A stretch of 64,000 nt of DNA from a virus. Shown here in pieces: positions 17,143-28,700 of this stretch; position 1 is the stretch's first letter; each line of letters opens with the position of its first letter. The notes under the pieces were generated by a model that was not told the origin of the DNA, made no database searches, and was given only the letters and a program-made list of their open reading frames with translations. The position numbers were made by a program, and so were the translations under genes. The DNA lies in the IMG/VR virus record IMGVR_UViG_3300043568_002887, positions 1 to 64,000 of that record, one strand, 5' to 3'.

Positions 17143-20100
17143 TTAGTTTAATGCTACCCAACTACCACCAGCATATAGCATTAGTTGATCTGTTGTGCTG
17201 GTATAGCATATCATACCATTTGATGGAGAAGATGGAACACTCGCTCGTGGAGTCAATTGTAGTACATCATCAATTGTAGTAGTTCCTTCAAGTAAGTTTT
17301 CATCAGCTCCTTTGATATGGAGACCATATACTATATCACTCGGACTTGTACTTGTTCCCTGGAATTCAAATTTAAATCCATATACATTACCATTAGCTGT
17401 TACACCAGAACCAAGAGAGATATTATATCCTACTATCCATTGATCAAATTGAGAAGTATTTCCAAAAAATCCAAATGAAATATCGTGCCCAACAAAGTCT
17501 GTACTAAATAATATGTCATCCTCTCCAGATAGACTGGACCCAATAAATGTTCCATTAAAGGTAGATGTAGAATCACTACTAATGACTGTTCTATCAATGA
17601 AGGCAAATCCAGTAAGGTCGACATTGTGCAAAGAACGTTGATTGACTACTGTAAATTCTGGACCACCTGCTTTAGTTAAATCAGTTAATGTTATTTTAGA
17701 TGCAGCAATTATATTATTTCCAGGAACTGGCTGATATAAATCAGGAATTTCGCCAGTCATATTTATCTCAAGTCCAGCAAATTCATATTCAGCAAGCGTA
17801 TTAAGATTCTCAGTATTAAAATTAATTGAGACTTGCCCATCACTAGATAAACCTTGGCCGCGATCAATATAAATTCCACCCGGACCAACGTTTAACGCGT
17901 TTTTGACATGTAAATTATTTCGAACAATTGCACTACCTGATACATGTAAATCAGAAGATAATAGTGAACCTATTTCTGCACTAGGCGACGAAATTCCATG
18001 TAAATCCAATGAGACTATTGAAGCGTTACTTCCAGTAGTAGAAGAAACAACATATATATGTTTACCATGTATTGCAAGCCTACTTGAATTTCGAAGAGAG
18101 GTCTCCTTAGTTTCACTACAAAATACTGGCAATGTGGTTGAGCGAATATCATATATTTGAACTGCTCCCTTTAAATCAGATGGATAGTTTACTAGGACAT
18201 ATGCATAATTACCGGCAACTTTTACATCATTTGCATAAACTGTGCCGCTTGAAAGAGAGGTTGTGCTTGTTAAAGTAGATGATGTACCGAGTTTGACTAT
18301 GTACAAGTTATCTTCCCAACATACATAAATATCATTTCCACTTACTTCAAGACCTCCATATTCAGTTCGAGTAGTATTAACAGGTAGTGTCTCAAGATTT
18401 TGAATATCTGCTGGACAATAACTACCTCCGACTAAGAGTGGTCCAGGAGAGGTGTATGAGTCAATAGTTAATGTACTGAAATTAGTAGGATCAAGAATAT
18501 CAAATGTTAATAGGTCTAGTGAATGTTTGCTATTTGCTGGGGTGACTGTATCTACATAATTAGTATAGCTAAGAACGTATGCTTTATTATCAGCAATTTT
18601 AAAATCTAGATATTTTGTTCCAAGTTGAGGGTCTAGGTATGAATCAGAAACTACTGGTAAATCAGTATTAGTTAAATCGATTGCTGTTAATCTAGCTTGT
18701 GTCGGAGAACCTGTGCTTAATTGAGGTCCAGTAACAGTCGTCTTATTTGTAATTACCCATGCATATTTTCCATTGACTTGAACTCTGTATCCATTTAGAG
18801 TTTCAGCAAAAGTAGAAGCAGATGTGGTGAGCATATTATTTAATCTTGAATCAAATTCACCGATCATAAAGTTTCCATTAGAGCCAGATGGACTATTCCC
18901 AAGTACTCCTACAAAATATTTTCCAAATTCACTAATGTCTTTAATTAAACCGATTTGTTGAGGCTCAGCAAAACGACTATCATATAGATATCTTTCTCCA
19001 TGCTGATCATATCCATATGGAGGATTTATTGATGAATTCGATCTATTTCCAGCTATTTCATCTATTCTAGATAAGTTTAGTGGATTAGTAATATCATATC
19101 TACTAATTAATCCAATCGATGTGTTAGATGTAGTATTTCCAGCTCCACTTGATATTAATAAACTATTTGAACCTACTATTATTCCTTGATTCATATAGTG
19201 TCCAGTAGTTATTGAAGTTATACTTAGATCAGTATCCAATACTGTAAGAGGAGTTGTAATAAGTTGATCAATATTTCCACCAGTTTGAACCAGTTTTTTA
19301 TTGAAGAAAAAACCATCTACATCATCTGAAACATCAAATAGAGCAAAATTAGTAGAAGAATACGGCAAGTCTAATACTGCACCAAGGTCTTCTCGAAGTC
19401 CAACTACCATTGAACGACCTACTTGATCATTTGTGATAGAAATACCGTCAGCTAGAATGGTAGCTTTGTTTGTACGTTCAGCAAAAGACTCAGCTGAACC
19501 GATTCGAACATATACTTCTTCTCTTACTAGTGAACTTTCATTGTTATATTTAGGTACAACAAATTCAAATTCACCATTTTGATCGACATCAACTAGTGTA
19601 AAAGGTTCAGGTGTAGAGAGAGAAAACTTTGCTGTATTGATCCATTCATTAGTTAAAGAAAGTTCTCTAGAACCTATAGGAATATATCTTTTATAGAATT
19701 TTCCTTTTAAGTTATGTTTAAGATCACTTAATAATACATTGGTTGAATCATTATATAAAGAGCCTAATTCAATATGATATCTTCCTAGATCTGCTTTAAC
19801 TGATAATGGATTATCGTCGTGTGCAGCAACAACTTTAAATAGAGAAGTGTATAAGCTATTTTGATTAGCTGGCCAAAGTAAAGGAAGAGGCGGCGTTGTA
19901 ATAGCAGTTTCATTAAAATTAGCTAGGAGTAGAGATTTATTATTTGAAGTATTAAAAGTTCCACGAGTAAAATCATTTATGTAATCAAGATTTGGATCTA
20001 CTTGACTAGTAGTATCAAAGATCACAAATTTTGTACTTGTTGCAGGAATTCCAGTAGGTCCTGTACTAAAGGGTGAAGGCGACGCAGTTGAAAGATAGGC

Positions 20101-20454
20101 ATTTACAATTGCTGCAATGCTTACGACTGAATTCCAAGTACTTGTAGCATCATCATATTGATATACTTCAAAAGTAGTAGAAGTTTGATCAAGATATAGA
20201 TCACCATCAATAAGACCAGTAAAAGTTAAAGTATTTGGATCACCTGAATCTACCCACCATGTGGCTCCTCTATCTCCTTGGGGACCAACTAATCCAATTG
20301 GTCCAGCTGGTCCCTGAGGTCCAGTTAATCCGATTGGTCCAGGCGAACCTACTCCTAGTTCAAGAAGCTTATTAAAGTTGAAGTTTACTTTATCAACGTT
20401 GATCTCTTGTGGATCCGATGGAAATATTTCCTTTAGGTTTACTCTAATTGGCAT
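17143..20454 (-). CDS. Tail fibre with collagen-like stretch and beta-propeller-like repeats
   Basis: This is a 1103-residue fibre. Residues 20-33 (VDKVNFNFNKLLEL) match the usual N-terminal attachment segment of phage fibres. Residues 36-63 are nine G-x-y collagen triplets. Residues about 420-800 contain repeated motifs of the form YVLSY, IYVCWEDNLYIVKL and YAYVLVNY with SGN or VAGN turns, as in LVIVD-type propellers. The C-terminus ends with SNGMICYTSTT and GGSWVALN, a frequent fibre ending. It probably trimerises through the collagen segment and may bind host surface glycans through the propeller. It is 1 nt from the giant structural gene upstream. Confidence 0.72.
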   Translation of the reverse strand: MPIRVNLKEIFPSDPQEINVDKVNFNFNKLLELGVGSPGPIGLTGPQGPAGPIGLVGPQGDRGATWWVDSGDPNTLTFTGLIDGDLYLDQTSTTFEVYQYDDATSTWNSVVSIAAIVNAYLSTASPSPFSTGPTGIPATSTKFVIFDTTSQVDPNLDYINDFTRGTFNTSNNKSLLLANFNETAITTPPLPLLWPANQNSLYTSLFKVVAAHDDNPLSVKADLGRYHIELGSLYNDSTNVLLSDLKHNLKGKFYKRYIPIGSRELSLTNEWINTAKFSLSTPEPFTLVDVDQNGEFEFVVPKYNNESSLVREEVYVRIGSAESFAERTNKATILADGISITNDQVGRSMVVGLREDLGAVLDLPYSSTNFALFDVSDDVDGFFFNKKLVQTGGNIDQLITTPLTVLDTDLSITSITTGHYMNQGIIVGSNSLLISSGAGNTTSNTSIGLISRYDITNPLNLSRIDEIAGNRSNSSINPPYGYDQHGERYLYDSRFAEPQQIGLIKDISEFGKYFVGVLGNSPSGSNGNFMIGEFDSRLNNMLTTSASTFAETLNGYRVQVNGKYAWVITNKTTVTGPQLSTGSPTQARLTAIDLTNTDLPVVSDSYLDPQLGTKYLDFKIADNKAYVLSYTNYVDTVTPANSKHSLDLLTFDILDPTNFSTLTIDSYTSPGPLLVGGSYCPADIQNLETLPVNTTRTEYGGLEVSGNDIYVCWEDNLYIVKLGTSSTLTSTTSLSSGTVYANDVKVAGNYAYVLVNYPSDLKGAVQIYDIRSTTLPVFCSETKETSLRNSSRLAIHGKHIYVVSSTTGSNASIVSLDLHGISSPSAEIGSLLSSDLHVSGSAIVRNNLHVKNALNVGPGGIYIDRGQGLSSDGQVSINFNTENLNTLAEYEFAGLEINMTGEIPDLYQPVPGNNIIAASKITLTDLTKAGGPEFTVVNQRSLHNVDLTGFAFIDRTVISSDSTSTFNGTFIGSSLSGEDDILFSTDFVGHDISFGFFGNTSQFDQWIVGYNISLGSGVTANGNVYGFKFEFQGTSTSPSDIVYGLHIKGADENLLEGTTTIDDVLQLTPRASVPSSPSNGMICYTSTTDQLMLYAGGSWVALN

Positions 20455-20455
20455 C

Positions 20456-23400
20456 TTAGATGAATTTAATTTTTATCTTTGGACTTATCGATAATCCTGA
20501 ACCCTGTTTCTTAGCAAAACTAAATTTAAGTATCAACTTATCTTTTTTATTTATTTGTAATGACTTTAGTATATTGTAACCTTGTGTAAAGCGTTGCTGG
20601 TCGTTTAGGAAAACAAACTCAATCGAGTTTGGATTTGATCCAGCCTGCTGACTTGTTGAAATAAGAGCAGTGTTTTGCTTTGAATAAAACTCATTAGTAT
20701 CAATATCATACAACTTTAAAATATTAAGTTTTATGTATTCTCTAACATATGATGAAACAAGAATATCAGGATCAGAGATGCTGTTAAAGTTTCCAATAAA
20801 TTGATTTGAATTTATTAAGTACTCATTAAACTTAGCGTCGATTCCATCTTCAATTAGGTGTCGAGTCAAGACATTATTTACATTAATTACTCCTTCAACG
20901 GTCAATGGAGTTTCCTTGGCAACAATCTCAATTTTTGATATATCTACTGTGTTAAACTCTTTGGTAGCATCAATATATTCAATGTTAAAATTCTCAAGCT
21001 CAATCGCTTCAGGCAGGGTAATTAACTTGGCTAAGAAAGAGTCATCCTCTTCTACTCGTAATGCGCCAGACACAGGTACACTAGTCTCTTTATTTGTGTA
21101 TCGATGATGGAATCCCCAATCCCAGTTTCCTCGAAGTAAGAAATAGTCTTTCTTACCAATAGCTACCTCATTAATCTTAGGATATATTGGCAAGTATGAC
21201 TCATCTGATTCAAGTACTAATATTTGACTGTCTGCTACTTTAATGTGATTAAAGTTTTGAATAGTTAATAGACTAGTGACGTCTGAATTTAGTCGAGTAT
21301 TACTTAGTGAAAGATCATTAATAAGATTATTCTTGAATTTGTAATTAGATTGGTATATTGAGTAATTTTGAGTCACAGGTTCATACTCTCCTTTATATCG
21401 ATTAAGCTCATATTTTACAGAAAGATCTGCAACTTCATATGCAGTACCAATATCAATCTGTCCTGCAAATTGGATCGGAATACTTTCAGTATTTCTAGTT
21501 ATTACTTGATTTGCTTTTTCAATTTGTGAAACATCAGGTATTTCAATATAGAAATTAGGGTCAGCTGCAAGAATACCAGTATCAGTATACGAATAATATT
21601 GAACAATTGGACTTAAATCATTTACATACTTTTTAAACTTTGCAAAAGATATTTTTTCAAGAAGTCTTTCATAGTAGTTTTCTCCGCCAGTTAAAACTTT
21701 AAATACATAATAATTATTGATAATTGATGTTAAACTTGCGGGTAGAATACTATATAGTGTTAACGTAGGAGTAGTTGGAATAACTAAACCTGTTTGATAT
21801 GTTCCATCATAGTGAACAAATTGATCTAGTGAATAGTCTATTGTGTTAACTATCGGATCACTAGGAACAAAACTGTTTACTTCAATTAAAAATAGGTCAA
21901 ATCCAGTAGAAGTATCTTTAATAAAGATTGGTGTTTTTGCAGTAGGTTTAATAATATCCTCCGGTAATATTGCAGGATAATCTGGAATACTAATATTAGG
22001 TAGTCGTTTTATAGTATTATCAGCTGGATCAACTCCACTTGCTAAATCTAATTTAGACGCCATTTTAGTATTTGAATAGGCACCAGATAAGTTATTGTAT
22101 TTTTTATTCTTAAGTGAATATAGTAACGTGTGAGTCACATTAGATACTGAATTTGCATCAAACGTAATTCGATAGTCTCCATTAATTGTAGCAAATGGTT
22201 GAGTTACGGCTGGATTGATTGGAGTAAATAATGCAATATCATTAAAATTAGTAGTATCAAGTATAGCAGTTGAACCGCTCTTCCAATAAGGGTCAATACT
22301 TAAATCATCAACATCACCTAGGACTACTTCGATCACAATAACAATAAATTTATTATCACGATGCTCAATTACTTTATATGATACTGGCTGTTGAGTTTGG
22401 TCATTGATATCCTCCTTAATTGGTTTTAGGATACAGCTAAATTTATAACCTTCAAATCTCGTACTATTTTCATTGGCTACTGGTTTTCCATCTGCTCCAA
22501 AAACAGCAGGATCAGTCACATCTTTAAATGCTATTTTAAAACCTTTGAAAAATGCTTCATATTGGCCTGCACTATTTTTAATTAGTGAAGAATATCTAAA
22601 TTGAGTATCTGCTATTTCTTTACCTGCAAGAGTACTTGGAGTATACGTAAAATAGTTAATGAAATAATCTGGATCATTGACTAGCGCAGTATCATCTAGA
22701 CTTATTTCAAAGTAATTTGTATTTTGAGCGATTGTAGATTCATCATTAATATATCCAAATTTACTCTCTATATAAAACCATTCATGTGTAAAATTTACAG
22801 GATTTTGAGTTCTGTCTTCGTGGTCTGGTGAAAAGTTATTTCGACCAAATACAAGTTCAGTATTTAAACGATATGGATTATCACGAGTGTCTTTACCATT
22901 TTTGATTCCCCATTTATTAATATATGGAATGATTTTAGATCTTAGTGCAAAATCTAAACTTTCGTTCTCTTTGTAAAAATCATACTCAGTATCGGTAAAA
23001 CCATTTAAGTATTTTGTTTTTAACTCGTACTCATTACTTGTATTTTGAGGAACTATTTTACTTGGATCTTTTAGGATTGAAAATCCGCCAAATTCTTTAA
23101 GTTCTCGGTCAACATCATTAATTGGAATAATATTGCTTGTTGTACTAGGATTATATGTAACTAGAGGTGTTCCGCTTATAATTGAATAAGAAGTTTGGAA
23201 AGGGACAGTGAATGGCGAACCTGCTGGATATATTGCTCCAAGAGCAGTTCCATCATCTACATTAATAGTTCCACTATATACAATATAGTCAACTAGTGGG
23301 GATAACAAGTTTACTCCTTCTGGAATAAAGTAGTATTCGTACAGGTCAATATTTGGAAAATTTGTATATGTACTTGAATAAAAATCAAAATCAAGATCTT

Positions 23401-25681
23401 TAATTAAGTAGAATGAAAGAAGACCAAATGAAGGTCTAAATTTAGGCTTCATCACAAATTCCTTATTTGAAATAGTAGGAGTCTCATTCTCTTCAAGAAC
23501 TACAACTATTTTATTCAGATATCTGTCGAGAGTCCTTGTTCGTAATGCTTGAGTTGTTGAGTTAGTCTCATTTATTTCATCAATATATTGAGATACCTTT
23601 CTGATTTTTGACCAGCTATCTGAAGATTTTATTAGGATTGAATCAAAATTTTGATTAATTTTCTTAAGATGGCCTGCATCAAGAATTAAACGATTACCTA
23701 TCTCTTTAGATCCTCCATTAAATTGAATTTGAGATCCAATTAAATCAGTATTTGTATAAATATCATTAACTGTAATTACTGAATAGTCTGAAGACGGTGA
23801 AGTAAATGATATTTTATGTATTGCATCAAAATCACCGATTGTATTTAGTTTTATAAATACTTGATCGCCATATGCATAAGCAGTAAATGCAGCATTTCTA
23901 ATTCCATTTATACAGCCAACTAGGGCACTAACGACTTGAGTAGGTGTACCGGTGCCATTCATATAGAACTCGTCAAAACCTAGGATATTATCGTAATCGT
24001 TATACACATAATATTCTCCTGGATTAGGAATGAGTGGATATGTTTGAGTTGCTACAATTAAATCATATTTTCCAATAATATCTACCTGAGTACCATTTGG
24101 GTGGTATATTCTAATTTCATCATAGTTATTCAAATTTGAATTAATCTTAATTACTCCATATGAGTGTCCACCAACTTTTGTTGATTCACCAAGATCTTGC
24201 AAAAATAGATTTCTGCTCTGTCCAAAGAAGAGACCTAGATCAATTTGAGTATTTGCGAACCTAAATTCACCAGTACTTAATTCTTTTTTAGACGTTCCAC
24301 TGGCAGATGGAGAAGCTGGGATAGTTGGCACTGTATAAGTATACGTATTATCATCGACTTTAGTTATTAGGAATTCACCTGAATATTCAGAATCACTAGA
24401 TGAGATTACTATCAAGTTGTCAGTCTCATACCCGTGAGAGGTGAGAATAGCAGTAACTTGAGTACCTACTCGACTAAGAGTGACGGCTTGACTTAAATCA
24501 TACTCAATCTCAAATGGCTGAGTAAGATTTGGCATATATAAATTATTGTCTTTATCGCTAATGTAGTTAATAAAGAGATTGTCGGAATCAGTAAAAGTAG
24601 GGGCAAATTCTGAAAAATTTACTATTGAGTTTTTAAATGGCACAATAACTCCATTGGGATTACTTTGAGTGAGAACAACGTCGTCCGTCTCTAAGAAATT
24701 TTTTCTAAATCGTGGAGTATTTTCCCAAGTTCCACGAGTTAAGTATGCTCGGTTTAAATCAATATCAAGTTTACTTAATTCGATTGCATTTACATATACT
24801 CCTAAATATCGATTAAAATCATATTTTGCAGAAGAATCGTCATTGAATACGAATTCAAGATTTAGGATATTTGGAAAAATAATCCCATTTCTTGAAAATC
24901 CATTTGTAATATTTTCTTCAAAGAACTTCAAAGGATTTGAACTTGAATAGAGATCGTATGTTAACTCTCCTCTACTTCCAAAAGTTCCTTCATTAATTAT
25001 GATACCGTTCCACGTAGTAAAATCATCTTCTCCATAAGATACAGAAAGAGGACTTATTGGAAAATTAGAACTATTTAGATAGTCTCTTAAATACTTTCCT
25101 GGAACCGTTTCTGCTCTAAGATCAAATGTTTTTATAATTGACGCTTTATTAAATAGGTCAATTAGATAATCTGTTTTAGATTCACCAGCTTCGTACTTTT
25201 GTTTGACTTCGTCTAATGGAAAATTTGCTGGATCTTCAATCTTAAAGATTATAAAATAATCTGGTACGTCCTTCTTAAGATATATTGGAGCAAAGTATGA
25301 CATTCTCTCAACATACTTATTGGAAGCTAAGTATTTTACTCCACTAAAATAATGAGAAAAATCATATTGATCCTTAAAATTCTTAGAGGTTTTTGTTGAA
25401 TCAACCTGCTCAGTTAGGTCAAACGTAATCTCATTTGGAGTAGAGCCACTATTTAAAAATCTAAATATGTTTGCTGGATGAGACTGTTTAATATCAATTG
25501 GAACCTTTGAATAGAGATCTTTCGATAATTCAGGGTTAGCTTTAATTGATTCTAGCCACATCCCACCTTCCTCACTTATTGCAATTTTAATATTCCCAGT
25601 TAGCTTAGGATTTGTTCTAACTAATTGAAAACTATTATCTTCTGTTAATAATGGAACATATGCTATGTCGCGATTACTCAT
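20456..25681 (-). CDS. Giant virion structural protein (1741 residues)
   Basis: This is the longest gene in the window. The protein is Asp/Asn/Ser/Tyr-rich and mostly beta, with no signal peptide, membrane helix or catalytic motif. The N-terminus (DIAYVPLLTEDNSFQLVRTN, NPKLTGNIKI) looks like the opening of other very large phage virion proteins. A short central segment (about 400-450) resembles an Ig-like or stretch-type beta module. It lies between a fibre gene and the 1197-residue gene with only 24 nt between, so it is likely part of a large baseplate or long-fibre structure. The T4 counterpart is not recognisable. Confidence 0.6.
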   Translation of the reverse strand: MSNRDIAYVPLLTEDNSFQLVRTNPKLTGNIKIAISEEGGMWLESIKANPELSKDLYSKVPIDIKQSHPANIFRFLNSGSTPNEITFDLTEQVDSTKTSKNFKDQYDFSHYFSGVKYLASNKYVERMSYFAPIYLKKDVPDYFIIFKIEDPANFPLDEVKQKYEAGESKTDYLIDLFNKASIIKTFDLRAETVPGKYLRDYLNSSNFPISPLSVSYGEDDFTTWNGIIINEGTFGSRGELTYDLYSSSNPLKFFEENITNGFSRNGIIFPNILNLEFVFNDDSSAKYDFNRYLGVYVNAIELSKLDIDLNRAYLTRGTWENTPRFRKNFLETDDVVLTQSNPNGVIVPFKNSIVNFSEFAPTFTDSDNLFINYISDKDNNLYMPNLTQPFEIEYDLSQAVTLSRVGTQVTAILTSHGYETDNLIVISSSDSEYSGEFLITKVDDNTYTYTVPTIPASPSASGTSKKELSTGEFRFANTQIDLGLFFGQSRNLFLQDLGESTKVGGHSYGVIKINSNLNNYDEIRIYHPNGTQVDIIGKYDLIVATQTYPLIPNPGEYYVYNDYDNILGFDEFYMNGTGTPTQVVSALVGCINGIRNAAFTAYAYGDQVFIKLNTIGDFDAIHKISFTSPSSDYSVITVNDIYTNTDLIGSQIQFNGGSKEIGNRLILDAGHLKKINQNFDSILIKSSDSWSKIRKVSQYIDEINETNSTTQALRTRTLDRYLNKIVVVLEENETPTISNKEFVMKPKFRPSFGLLSFYLIKDLDFDFYSSTYTNFPNIDLYEYYFIPEGVNLLSPLVDYIVYSGTINVDDGTALGAIYPAGSPFTVPFQTSYSIISGTPLVTYNPSTTSNIIPINDVDRELKEFGGFSILKDPSKIVPQNTSNEYELKTKYLNGFTDTEYDFYKENESLDFALRSKIIPYINKWGIKNGKDTRDNPYRLNTELVFGRNNFSPDHEDRTQNPVNFTHEWFYIESKFGYINDESTIAQNTNYFEISLDDTALVNDPDYFINYFTYTPSTLAGKEIADTQFRYSSLIKNSAGQYEAFFKGFKIAFKDVTDPAVFGADGKPVANENSTRFEGYKFSCILKPIKEDINDQTQQPVSYKVIEHRDNKFIVIVIEVVLGDVDDLSIDPYWKSGSTAILDTTNFNDIALFTPINPAVTQPFATINGDYRITFDANSVSNVTHTLLYSLKNKKYNNLSGAYSNTKMASKLDLASGVDPADNTIKRLPNISIPDYPAILPEDIIKPTAKTPIFIKDTSTGFDLFLIEVNSFVPSDPIVNTIDYSLDQFVHYDGTYQTGLVIPTTPTLTLYSILPASLTSIINNYYVFKVLTGGENYYERLLEKISFAKFKKYVNDLSPIVQYYSYTDTGILAADPNFYIEIPDVSQIEKANQVITRNTESIPIQFAGQIDIGTAYEVADLSVKYELNRYKGEYEPVTQNYSIYQSNYKFKNNLINDLSLSNTRLNSDVTSLLTIQNFNHIKVADSQILVLESDESYLPIYPKINEVAIGKKDYFLLRGNWDWGFHHRYTNKETSVPVSGALRVEEDDSFLAKLITLPEAIELENFNIEYIDATKEFNTVDISKIEIVAKETPLTVEGVINVNNVLTRHLIEDGIDAKFNEYLINSNQFIGNFNSISDPDILVSSYVREYIKLNILKLYDIDTNEFYSKQNTALISTSQQAGSNPNSIEFVFLNDQQRFTQGYNILKSLQINKKDKLILKFSFAKKQGSGLSISPKIKIKFI

Positions 25682-25705
25682 ATTAGCGGGTTGCTCATTT
25701 TTTTA

Positions 25706-28700
25706 TTAGAAACTTGAGATATTTCCTCTACTTTGAACTAGCGGAGCATCAAGAGTAGTCTCTTTAATATATTGTGCACTTACGTTTAGATCAAATGAGA
25801 ATGGGGCATCGTCTTTTAAGATAATGTCTATTCCTAGTTTCTTTGAATATTTTATATTAGTTAATGTACCGGTGGTTCTATATCCACCAATAAATCCTAA
25901 TTTATCTGATGCTCTAAATTGAAATAGGACAGGAATGTTTAATGCGTTTTCTGAACCAAATTTAACGGCCTTTGTTGATCTTGCAGGAAAGTTTCCTTCA
26001 ACTGATGCTGATTCGTAGGTAGTCGGGTACATGTATAAGTATACACCACATGTATATTTTCCAATTAAGTATTCGTCATTTTTAGTGAATCCTAATTTGA
26101 TCGGATAGTGAGTATCATTCTTACCGATTGCTGTGTTATTTGCAGTAGGTGTAGATGGTGTAATTCTACTTGCTTGCTTATAATAGGAAACTCCATATGC
26201 ATTCGCTCCCTCTGAAACAGAAGTCTCAAAGTGCAGTGCGTGTGCAAATGGTAAATATTTTTGAGAATCCGCTGAAGTAATAGGGGTGCCTGAATTAAAA
26301 TCAGGTCTAAAGGCTTCAGCGATATTTGCAACTAGGAAAGACGGGCCACATAGTGTTGGTAATTCAGGATGGTCTTTACTTATACAAAATTCGCTAAGTC
26401 TACCTCCACCATTTGCAGTCACAGTAGGCGCAGCGGCAGTAGTTGTACCGTTCCATACTCGAAGATCAGTAGCTGTTCCAGGAATAGCAGTATCTGGTTT
26501 AAACGGCAAATAGTGTCCCCAGTTTGCAGGAACATTTGAGGTAGTACCAACAGTTCTACCTCCATATACATATGCTTGAGTATAATACGTAGCACCAGAA
26601 TATGTTGTAACTGGCAAGCTAGGCGAATATATTTCTTCAGAAAGTCCATATTCTCTTACTCTTGAGTGAATAAATTGACTTTTTACTTGGCCAGATTGAG
26701 CGCTTGCTTTTTGTTTAAAGTTACTAATTAGTGGCGTAGGATTTGAATTTACTCCAATTGGAACAATATCATATCTTCTATTTACATGATAGTCTTCATC
26801 AGGATATGCAATAGGGTCAGACACTGTAGCAATTTGACTAATTCCTCCAAATAGTAGAGAAACTAATTCAAGATTAGTGGCAGAAGTATTTTGAATTGAA
26901 ATAGCATATTGCTTAGTTATAACTGCTCCTTCATTATAGATTACAGTTCCACCAGTAGTATCCTTAATTAGATCCTTATAATATCCTGCAAATAGGTCAA
27001 TTGTATCTCCATTAGCAACATCTAGTGAATTACCAGCAGAGTCAATAACACTGACTTTAATTACACCACGATCAAGATTAATAGATTGCTGAATTGCATC
27101 TAGTGTTGTTTGCAAGCCTTTTAATTTTTGATACAGGTCAATTACATTACCTTCAGTTGTAAAAAATCCACTTGATATATCTTCAGCAATATGTCCATAG
27201 AACTTATCTCCAGAAGTAAATTGATTTGCTAGGTGATTGTCTAATCCTTTTGCATTTAAACTATTTTCAAAATCTAGTCGGGCCTTTTCAGCAAAGGTTT
27301 TTTGTGAAGTAATTACGCCCTCTTCTTGAGATTGAATCTCTTCTGGAAATTTAACTTGAACTACATTTGACCATGCCGATTCAGCTGCGTTACTTGGCCA
27401 GCCTGCTTCAGAAAGAGATTTAACTTGAATTTCAACAATCTCTCCTTTTCTAATTGCAATATTTAACTGGTTTGTGTTAACTACCTCCGAGTCAGTAAGA
27501 GTCTCTTCAGCCCATTCATAAAGTCCAGTAGCCTCATTTAAAACTTTTATTCTAGGTTTAGTCAATACTTCAGTAAATGGAGAAAAGGTAGCTGATTTAG
27601 TTGTTCCATCTACATCAACATACGACTGTTGTTGAGCATTAGGCTGAGTTCCAGTTGAACTTAGGTATCGGTATCGATACTTAAACTGTACTACATTTTG
27701 CGTTCCATACTTATCAAGTTTAGGATTAGGTATTTGCCAAAATCCTCGAACCTCATATTTTCTATTGGTTACAAATTGAGGAGTTGTAGAAAGTTGAGTT
27801 GTAATATTTGTTACGATTGAGGATAGCGCAGTGGTCTTTTCATTTCTTGCAGTTAGGGATTCAGTTAACTGTTTCTGTAATCGTTTTGCCTCCTTTGGAG
27901 TTTTAGAAACAGTTGTGATATTTGCTTTAATTGAATCAATTTTCTTATTAAGTTCTTCCACTTCCTGTTGAAGAGCGGCTTTTTCTTTAACACTATTGTT
28001 TAAGTCAGTTAAACTTTTATCATTTTGTATATGTTGATCAATTTGATATACTTTAAAGCTTGCATCAGCGAGTACTGGTGCATCTGGCGTGATTGCTAAG
28101 ATTGACGGCAGAGTCTTTTCTTTTGCAAGGTTTAGTAAGATTAGTCCAAAATCAGACACGAAATTATTATAGTAATCAGCAAGAGTAGAGGTAGACTCAT
28201 CCTGTAAAGGAATAGTCAACTCATTTGTATATAAGGCTAGACCTTTTGAAAAATCGCTAATTGTTAAATTCTTAGATTTACTTACAGGTTTAATAAAGAT
28301 TATCTCTCTTTCGTTAAATCCAACATTTACTTGTAATTCAGGACGACGATATGGTACTGGCTTTAATTTAAGGATAATTGAACCAATTGTAATAGGGTCA
28401 TTTCCAAATATTCTTTCAAGAACAACTTCAGTATCAGTAGAGTTTATTGAAACTACTCGATATTCACTATCATTTGCAGTGATTAGAACATCGCCTTCAG
28501 CTAATGATTTACTGTTCTGTATTCCAGATAGAACATCTGTATACACAAGAGTGCTTAATTTATATCTACGACGTAACGTTGAAACAATTGCACCGCTAGT
28601 AAGAGTCTGATTTCCAGTTTCTTCTAATATCTTGACTACATCAAATGATCCATTGTATCGATTAACAGATATTTCCATATCTACTGTGTTGTCATCTTCA

